A stretch of 64,000 nt of DNA from NCBI GenBank assembly GCA_016647705.1, contig CM028334.1:248001-312000 (forward strand), in the 5' to 3' direction. Shown one piece after another: positions 57,038-64,000 of the stretch. The notes below the pieces were generated by a model. The model was given only the letters and a program-made list of their open reading frames with translations, had not been told where the DNA came from and searched no databases. Source of the DNA: Eucommia ulmoides. Its lineage: Eukaryota; Streptophyta; Magnoliopsida; Garryales; Eucommiaceae. The position numbers and the translations under genes were made by a program. Position 1 is the stretch's first letter. Each line of letters starts with the position of its first letter.

Positions 57038-58017
57038 GTGCTTCTTTTTTTCTTTTTCTTTTTGTAATCAACTTTTGATTAGTTAATAGAACTCCTTCTT
57101 TTTGCCAATTGTGCTTCTCCTGTTTTATTTTTGTGATTTTGTTGGATTTTTACTACTCGGTTGCCATTGCAAAACCAACGTAGGCCCCCTATTTACAAGT
57201 TCGGGAAATTTACCAACCTGAAGAGCCCGGAGTGGGGAGTCGTCGGTTAAGCGACCAAAGCGACCTTCACCCCAACGGTTTCTGATAAAATTTCAAGCCC
57301 GGTCGATGCTTCTCACTTGGATATTCTGAGAAGTCCTACCATATAGCATTTAAGACCAGTTGACTCTTCCTACCGTGCCCCCCAGACGACCGTGAGAGCT
57401 TGCAACTTCGAGCTGTGACGGTCGTCTTTTGAAGCCCGACGTTTTGCTTCTACTTGGCATCCGTTGTGACGCAAGAAATTTCAACGAGGCACTACGGTCT
57501 GGTATTCATGTGTTTTGGTCGGTCATTTTGTCGCCCAGACGATCCAGTAAACTCAGTCCTTCCGAGAATTTTGGTCTTCTTAAAGGATCTAACCTGCGAT
57601 TATACTGCTTCATCCTTGGATCATCTCCGTGGCAAGAGCACTACCTCTTCCCGGAGGAATGGCTAGAGCATGGCTCGCCCGGGCCTATGGCGCGTCGGGC
57701 TGCTCACCTCCGCCTTAGTAGGAAGAAGGGCTGAGGACGGCTCACCCCGGTCTCTCGGCACACAAAGCGCTGCTCGCCCTCGCCTGTAGGCTTTGAATAA
57801 ATTTGAATCCATTTCGATCGGTCGTTTTGCCCCCAAATGATCTGGTGAGCTCGATTTTACCAGACTTGCCGATCTTCTTAAGGGTCCAACCTGGTATGGT
57901 ATTGCTTAGCGAACGTTAGAAACAGGAAATTCATTGAACCAAAAAGCCATATTTCATTGACTTGGATCTTTCCATTACAATTTTCTGAGATCAAAATAAA
58001 TTTTTTTTTGCAAGGTT
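57038..58017 (-). other. Spacer of the Tat element between the antisense gene and integrase
   Basis: This is a non-coding stretch. Two diverged direct copies of about 80 bp (57516-57596 and 57815-57893) share GGTC(A/G)TTTTG.C.CC, CGATC or TGATC, and GGTCTTCTTAA. A 9-bp perfect stem, GACGACCGT (57385-57393) with ACGGTCGTC (57418-57426), sits just before the first copy. The plus-strand open frames here are shadows. Confidence 0.6.
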
Positions 58018-59110
58018 ACGGATTCCGTTCCTCTCTCGGATAGTAGCGCTTTAAGTGTTCAGTATTTTAGGGGTGTCTGAGCGGTACACCCCTTTCGGTT
58101 TCCAAATTATAGGTCCTAGGCCTGGCCATGTGGGTCACACGGTAAGGCCCTTCCCAGCTTGGTGCTAACTTCTCGGCATTTTGTTCTTTTAGAGCCAGGG
58201 TGACTTTCCTCAGAACGAGGTTGTCGATATCAAAAGATCGGGGTCAGACTCGACGATTGTAGTAGCTGACTATTCTCTGTTGATAGGCGGCCTAGTGGAT
58301 CTGAGCCATTTCACTCACCTCTTCGAGCAAGTCGAGGCTGAGAGCCAGGCCCGCCTCATTTTCAGCTCAGTCGAACGATCTGGCCGTATGGAGAGAAGGT
58401 AGACCAATCTCAACCAGGATGTCCGCTTCCGAGCTGAACATCATTGCGAACAATGTCTCACCGGTTAGAGTTCGGGCTGTTGTATGGTACGCCCACAGCA
58501 CAGGATACAAGTCTTCCACCCATAACCCCTTGGATTTGTCCAGCCTGGTCTTCAGGTTCGACAAAATAGTTTGGTTGGTGACTTCGACCTGGACATTAGC
58601 CTAAGGATGACCGGGGGAGGAGAAATGTGTCCTAATCCCTAATCCGACACACAGCTCAGCAAACAGGTCATTTTCGAACTGTTTTCCATTGTCGGAGACG
58701 GTAGCCTTCGAGATGCCAAACCGGAAAACCATGTGCTTCCAGACGAAGTCTCGAATTCGTTGCTTGGTGATTTTGGCGAGTGGCTCGGCCTCAACCCATT
58801 TAGTGAAGTAGTTGATGGCGACGACTAGGAATTTTCTCTGGTCGATTCCCTGGGAGAACGGGCCGAGGAGATCAATTACCCACTGGGCGAATGGCCACGG
58901 GCTGGACATCGGAACTAGCTCGGTTAGCGGAGCATGAGGGTGCACAACAAATCACTGACACTTGTCACACTTCTTTATGAATTCCTCCACGTCCCCGAGC
59001 ATCTTTGGCCAGTAATACCCGTTTAGGAGCAGCTTCCGAGCTAAGGACTTTCCCCCTGAGTGATTTTCACAAATTTCCTCGTGGACCTCCCTCATAACGT
59101 AGTCGGCTTC
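58018..59110 (-). pseudogene. Tat element integrase
   Basis: On the minus strand, the zinc-binding region (YYWPKML near 59010, KKCDKCQ) is followed by the core WVIDLLGPF, then FTKWVEAEPLA and GISKATVSDNGKQF. It continues with LWAYHTTARTLTGETLF and a C-terminal part with APSWEGPYRV. In-frame stops follow CQ and occur several times toward the C-terminus. Domain order places it last in pol. Confidence 0.88.
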
Positions 59111-59218
59111 TTCAGGCAGAAGGCATCAGGAGTACGGACCGGAGAAGAATTTTAAGTAAAGAACCTCGTCGATGAGGGCGTATCGCGCCGCTTAGTACCC
59201 TATTCTTCGGGAGTGAGC

Positions 59219-59977
59219 CTAATCACTTAGAAGTATCCCATCGGTGAGATAACTTACGATGGGGTTCATCCAGGTCGGATCGGAATCCAGGGCGCATACC
59301 GTCGTGATCTCGTCCGAGGAGGTCGTGCTCTGCTCGGCAAGAAATTCAATGGGGATCATCATTTTGAGCCTGTATGTTACCACCGAGACCAGGTTAGCCA
59401 AGGCGTCAGCATGCCTATTTTCGTCTCGGGGTATTTGCGTGACTTTTACTTTCTCAAAGAGTTTGGTCAGGTTTTTCACCCTCTCTAGGTAGGCCACCAT
59501 GCTCGGGTCCTTTGCTAGGTAATTACCATTAACCTGGTTGACAACGAGCTGGGAATCGCACATTACCAAGAGAGTTCTTACGTTGAATTCCCGGGCTAAC
59601 CGCAGCCCAGCTAACAATGCTTCATACTCGGCCTCGTTATTTGTAGCTTGGGATCCGAGCCTGAGAGCGTATTTGATTCTTTCTTTATTCGGGGCGACGA
59701 GGACCATCCCAACACCCGAGCCGTTCTGGTTGAAGGATCCGTCAGTGAAGAGTTTCCACGAGCCGAGGCCCAGGTCGCTATATACTTTAGTCATTTCGAC
59801 CAAGCTTCCGGCACGTTCCAGATTTTCAGTGGTCTGCTCGGCGTCACCTTGATCAGAGACGGTCTCCTCCTTGGGGAAAGTCAGCTCAGCTATGAAGTTA
59901 GCTAAGACTTGCCCCTTGATTGTCGTCCTAAGGCAATATTCAATATGGAATTGGCCCAGTTCTAGGCTATACTTCAT
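59219..59977 (-). pseudogene. Second RNase H (aRNH) of the Tat element
   Basis: WKLFTDGSFNQNGSGVGMVL (near 59750), then NNEAEYEALLAGLRLA and VMCDSQLVVNQVNG, then NRHADALANLV form a complete archaeal-type RNase H. It lies downstream of the ordinary RNase H and of the connection region (SWRLMKYSLELGQF). An additional RNase H in this position is a known hallmark of Tat-lineage elements. This segment has a 252-codon open frame but is part of a broken pol. Confidence 0.9.
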
Positions 59978-60022
59978 TAACCTCCATGAGATGTCAGGAG
60001 AGTGGAGGATTTGCCTTAACGG

Positions 60023-61409
60023 CTAGTCAGTCAATACCACTATGGTATGAGCTTGAAAATACTGTCGTAGCTTCCTCAAGGCGATCAGCAGGGCATCGGC
60101 CAATTTTTTGAATTTTTTGTACCTCGTTTCGGCGTCAGTTAGGTCACGGCTCGAGTAATAGACCAGGCTCTGTATGTCGGCATCATCTCTGACAAGGGCG
60201 GCGCTAACGGCCGTGGGGGAGGCCGCGATGCAAAGGAGCAGGTCTTCACTTTTTTGAGGCGTGGTTAGCAGAGGAGCCAACGAGAGATATTTTTTCTACT
60301 CTTCAAAGACGCGGTTACACTCCTCGGTCCACTCGAATGTATTGTTCCCCCAAGAATTTTGAAAACTAGGAGTCATTTTTCGGACGACCTGGAGATGAAC
60401 CGATTCAGGGCGGCTAACCGACTTGTCAGTATCTGGACCTCCTTCTTGTTCCGAGGAGAAGCCATACCAAGCATCGCGTTGATCTGGTCGGGATTTGCGT
60501 TCATGCCGCGCTGGGAGACCATGAAGCCCAAGAATTTACTAGCGGACACGCCAAAAATACACTTGTTTGGATTCAGCTTCATACGGTGAACTCAGAGCTT
60601 ATCAAAGCAGGCCTGGAGATGGCCGAGGTGATCTTCAACCCGGCTACTTTTCACGAGCATGTCATCGATGTACACCTCCATCGTGTTCCTGATTTCTTCC
60701 TTGAACATTTTGTTAACAAGCCTCTGATAGGTCGCCCCTGCGATGCGGAGGCCAAACGGCATGACCTTGTAGCAGTAGGTGCCCCTGTCGGTGATAAATT
60801 AGGTCTTACTCTTTTTCGAGGGGTACATGGGAATTTGGTAGTAATCGGCGTAAGCATCGAGGAAGCTGAGCAGCTCGTGCCCCGCCGTGGCGTCGATTAC
60901 GATATCAATCCTCGGAAGGGGAAAGAAATATTTCAAGTAGGCCTTATTCAGGTCTTTGAAGTCGATGCAAAGTCTCCATTTGTTGCCAGTCTTCGGGGCC
61001 AACACAACATTCACAAGCCAGTCGGGAACTTGACCTCTTCCACGACGTCCAACCTGACGAGCTTATTCATCTCCACTTCAATTATCTTCTGTCAGTCTAG
61101 ATGGAACTTCTTTCTTTTTTGGCAAACAAGAGGATGATGCACGTTGGCGTGCAGCTGGTGCATGGTAACACCAGGATCAATACTGGGAAGTTCGTTGTGC
61201 GACCAGGCAAAAATATCGTAGTTCCTTACTAGCAGCTCGATGAGACCGGATCGTTCATCTGGACCTAGCCGAGCCCCAATCCTCACCGTCTTCTCCGCTA
61301 TGGTGGGGTGAATGGGGATGTTGACCAGGTCTTCATGGGGCCGGGGGATGGGCTCTTCGTCACACAAATCGTTGATCGGGACGGGCTCAACCAAGCCGGT
61401 TAGGACCAC
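60023..61409 (-). pseudogene. Tat element reverse transcriptase and first RNase H
   Basis: On the minus strand the order is RIGARLGPDERSGLIELL, then FAWSHNELPSIDPGV, then a fingers-palm region broken by stops (LCIDFKDLNKAY, FLDAYADYYQIPM). The intact catalytic MEVYIDDMLVKS lies near 60660-60690, followed by KCIFGVSASKFLGFMVSQRG and the thumb. The first RNase H is at 60023-60280 (LLLCIAASPTAVSAALV, YYSSRDLTDAETRY). Stops occur in at least four places. Confidence 0.88.
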
Positions 61410-61466
61410 GAGCTATCCGTGAGTTCGACACGGGGTACTCAGCTCGGGCCCCAACTGTAATTGTTA

Positions 61467-62072
61467 TTACCTCTCCAAGGCCCTTCTTGCATAGGACCGA
61501 ACAGTCTCTTGGTTCCTTTGTACTTCTCCAACCCCCGAATCCGTAGGGAACTTTATTTTTTGGTGATCTGGGGAGCACACGGCCTTCAAAGCGGTCACAA
61601 TGGGCTGACCCATTATCGCGTTGTAGGGCGACGGCCTATCAACTATAAGGAATTTAGACCAGACGATGGCTACGCCAAGACTGGAACCGACGGTAACAAC
61701 ATCAGGGCTGGAACCGACGGTGACGGACAGAGAAACCCAGCCAACTGAACTAATCACGTCCCCCCCAAAACCGACGAAAGGGGACTTTATGGGTTGCATG
61801 GAGCTGGAGTCCATGCCCATTTTATCGAAGGCCCCCTTAAAGATGATATCTGTTGAGTTGCCTTCATCGACGAGTATCCTCGCCGTCCTAAAATGATTGA
61901 TCAGGGCTGAAATGACTAGGGCGTCATCATGCGGAACGTGCACCCCTTTTAGATCAGCTTCCCTGAAGGAGATCACATTATGGGAGGCATTATCTATCGT
62001 ATTGACCTCATAGATACCCAGTTTTGCCTTTCTTTTGCTCTTGCCTTCGTACCTCTTCCGGGAAGAAGACAT
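61467..62072 (-). pseudogene. Tat element protease region
   Basis: A 201-codon open frame contains RILVDEGNSTDIIF, equivalent to the active-site motif VLVDNGSSADILF of plant gypsy proteases. The active Asp is kept, while the D(S/T)G-type triplet reads DEGNS, so the motif is altered. YNAIMGQPI follows, the usual flap-region downstream landmark (YN.I.GR). Upstream, the zinc knuckle region and linker to gag lie in 62073-62572. Confidence 0.82.
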
Positions 62073-62246
62073 CTCTCCGCTGAAACCCAGGCCACCGTAG
62101 ATGACATTAATCTCGTTATCAACCTTTAGGTCGAAGTCGTCCCCAGTGAGTTCGCCATGGGGCAGAGCCCAGTTGTCACTTCGTTTTCTGCGCTGTCCAC
62201 GGTGCCCGTCGCAGCGGTCATTTGCGCCGGACCGATCCTCGTCCGG

Positions 62247-63698
62247 TCAAAGAACATAATTGCCAAGGTAGCCTCTTCGGATGAGGGCCTCAATTTCCTC
62301 CTTTAACTGGAAACACTCATCAGTAGCATGGTCGTTGCTCTTGTGGAAGTCGCAGTACTTATAGGTCGACCTGCCTAGAAGTTTCCCCCTTAGGGGAGGT
62401 GCAGACGAGAGAATTTCTTTTCTGGTGTTCTCAGCGAAGATGGTGGCGACGGAGGCGGTCAAAGGAGTGTAACAAGCTGGTGAGGGCCTAAAGGCGGTCT
62501 TCTATCGCCGGGCAGCGATCCCAACCTTCCTTCCGCTTGGAGCCTCCTTGAGGCTTGAGATCAACTCGCCCCCTAGTCTTGTCGGGATTTCTTTTTGAGG
62601 AGATCTTTCTTCTCTTTTGTGATCTTGTCAACGAGATCGACTTTATAAAAATTGGCGCTGAGGTCTAGGGCCTTGTGAAGGTTGGTTGCCGACCTGGAAT
62701 TTAGGTTGTAGATGAGCTTCCTATGCCTCAGCCCGCCAATAAAGGCATTGAGCGCCACCTCATCGGACACCCCTTCACATGCGAGGGATTCCATCCAAAA
62801 CCTGTGTACATAATTGGCCAGATTCGCGTTCTCCTCCTGTCTGACGCCGAGGAGATGAAAGGCAGTCTTCGGCCTACGCCGTGACTGGCTGAACCTCTCC
62901 ATGAACTGTTGTTCGAGCTGGAGGAACGTGGAGATTGAGACCAGTGGGAGGTCGTTGAACCACGTCCTAGCAGGACCAGTCAGTCCGAGAGAGAAGAGCT
63001 TGCATCTTATTGCATTGGTGGCAGCATGCACATCCATATGAGAGACATAAACAGAGAGATAATCCAATGGGTCAGTTATCCCATCATACTGGGCTGCCGG
63101 GGGGTTGGAAAATCGGTACAGAACTAGTTCGTCTGTGACCTCCACAACGAAAGGAGACATGATTTCAGTATGCAGCCCGGGGGCTCCCCCGGTGTTACGC
63201 ATCCGACTGAAGGAGGTCTCCATTTCCCCCAGGTGTCGTTCTATCGTGGTCGTCACCCTTTTTGGGGCAATGACCTGGCTGGCGATAGGCCTAGGTTCCA
63301 TGCTACGAGCTGGTGGCGGGGAGTGGGAGTTTACTTCCCTGATTTGGTGAGATCGGTGCTTGGAATGAACTTGGCGGCTATAATCTCAAGCCGGTCTCCT
63401 ATGGACGAGCCCTCTCCCCTGCGATATAGAGGTATGGTCCCCCTTCAACCAGGGCCGGAGGCAGACGGGAGAAGAAGATGTCGAAGTATTCCTGGAACTT
63501 ACCGAGCTGGCGTTCCACGTCGTCGAGCCTGGCAACATCGATGGCCCCGGATGCCTGGCCCGAGCAGAGCCCCGAGGTGGGGTTTAGTTGATAGGATTGT
63601 CCTTCAATATTGATATTTTGCCTTTCAATTTCTGCGTCTTCTTCGTTGACCGTTCCTCAGGCTGTGGCCCTGGTTTCTGGCCTTGGTGCTCGTGACAT
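62247..63698 (-). pseudogene. Tat element gag
   Basis: The ATG at 63698 begins MSRAPRPETRATA and meets a stop at codon 14. The rest reads on through a linker (RLDDVERQLGKFQEYF) to the capsid-like domain: YDGITDPLDYLSVYVSHM, then RCKLFSLGLTGPARTWFNDL, then FLQLEQQFMERFSQSR and GLRHRKLIYNL. The longest uninterrupted piece is 62573-63301. Farther down, DFHKSNDHATDECFQLKEEIEALIRRG (62247-62350) is the zinc-knuckle-like Cys/His segment at the end of gag. The polyprotein is interrupted by stops. Confidence 0.87.
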
Positions 63699-63828
63699 AT
63701 TTTCCCCAGGTTGTCTATACACCGGCTTGTTTAGGTTTTCTGATCGTTGAGAGTGACCAGACCTTGTGTACATCAAACCTTAGTAGAGCAGGTAGCTGAT
63801 GACTCGGAGAAGGCTTCTAGTAGCGACT

Positions 63829-63849
63829 TCCCACATACGGCGCCAAACT
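63829..63849 (-). other. Primer-binding site of the Tat element
   Basis: On the element strand, TTTGGCGCCGTATGTGGGAA follows the LTR end (ACACCA at 63852) after a three-base gap. It is close to the GGCGCCGTCTGTGGGAA site shared by Tat-lineage elements. Confidence 0.85.
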
Positions 63850-63851
63850 AT

Positions 63852-64000
63852 TGGTGTCGAAAATTGGCTGACCAGCAGTATGGTCCGAACACCCTCAGAT
63901 CGGGGAGAAGCGGTATGGTGATTGATCTTCCTCGTGTATTGCAGCCGGGCTGGACAGGTTTGATCCGACCTGCATCCGAGCCCGGATCTTGTTTTCCTGG
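63852..64000 (-). repeat. Tat element 5' LTR, partial
   Basis: The last 149 bases of the window match the outer part of the 3' LTR at 42168-42209 plus 43614 onward, but without the solo LTR insert. The rest of the LTR lies outside the window. Confidence 0.9.

Larger units (their letters stand above)
42168..64000 (-). mobile_element. Tat-lineage Ty3/gypsy retrotransposon, split by two insertions, incomplete at the right edge
   Basis: The element reads right to left: 5' LTR (63852 onward, leaving the window), primer-binding site (63829-63849), gag, protease, reverse transcriptase, RNase H, a second RNase H, integrase, a spacer, an oppositely oriented gene, polypurine tract, and 3' LTR ending at 42168. 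The order RT-RNH-aRNH-IN, the primer site GGCGCCGT.TGTGGGAA and the antisense gene all fit the Tat lineage. The matching LTR ends (TGGTGT..AAATTGGC..ACCAGCAGTATGGTCC) at 42168 and 63852 tie the two halves together. The body is interrupted by a solo LTR (42210-43608) and an Athila-like element (46972-57037). All genes carry stops, so it is inactive. Confidence 0.88.

Noticed and set aside
1-64000. tRNA, rRNA, CRISPR array, bacterial operon or organellar DNA
   Set aside because: I looked for tRNA A/B boxes, ribosomal RNA cores, regularly spaced repeats and bacterial signals and saw none. The 186-bp and 51-bp repeats are in retroelement genes and are not CRISPR.

Overview
The window is nuclear DNA of a dicot plant. 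Genes carry GT-AG introns, intergenic DNA is very AT-rich, the proteins belong to land-plant families, and the right third is stacked LTR retrotransposons. The species cannot be named from the sequence alone. Exon limits below were worked out by hand from reading frame, splice consensus and remembered family sequences; no alignment was run.

Gene-bearing part (1-42 kb). In order: a 76-residue secreted peptide precursor with a CLE/IDA-like C-terminus (3.1-3.4 kb, +); a 21-exon P3A proton ATPase of the AHA10/PH5 type (3.9-10.3 kb, -) carrying a complete TRIM mini-retrotransposon in one intron; a DVL/RTFL small peptide (20.3 kb, +); an intronless PSY1R-type LRR receptor kinase (22.7-25.9 kb, -); an intronless MKK4/MKK5-type MAP kinase kinase (28.3-29.3 kb, -); a three-exon HOTHEAD/mandelonitrile-lyase-like GMC oxidoreductase (30.0-31.8 kb, +); a PEPR-type LRR receptor kinase (34.7-38.2 kb, +); and a glutamate receptor-like channel whose first exon is missing from the window (39.0-41.9 kb, -). 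Between them lie two Helitron-like 3' ends, a 2.63-kb solo-LTR-like element with an AAATA duplication, a decayed LINE RNase H, and two MITE-like elements.

Retroelement part (42.2-64 kb). A Tat-lineage Ty3/gypsy element lies on the minus strand. Its 3' LTR starts at 42168 and its 5' LTR runs off the right edge. It is split by two insertions: a solo LTR of an Athila-like family (42210-43608, duplication ACACC) and a full-length Athila-like element (46972-57037, duplication GTGCT). Between its pol and 3' LTR the Tat element carries a gene on the opposite strand with its own TATA box, two recognisable introns and a 17-codon repeat. All element reading frames contain stops or frameshifts.

Working together. 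PSY1R and PEPR types are receptors for secreted plant peptides, and MKK4/5 is the MAPKK level that commonly acts below immune receptors of this class, so the 22-38 kb stretch is rich in peptide-signalling genes. By memory, the RTFL, PSY1R-like, AHA10, mandelonitrile-lyase-like and PEPR genes also lie close together on duplicated segments of Arabidopsis chromosome 1, so this looks like a conserved eudicot block. The retroelements inserted next to, or in the first intron of, the glutamate receptor gene.
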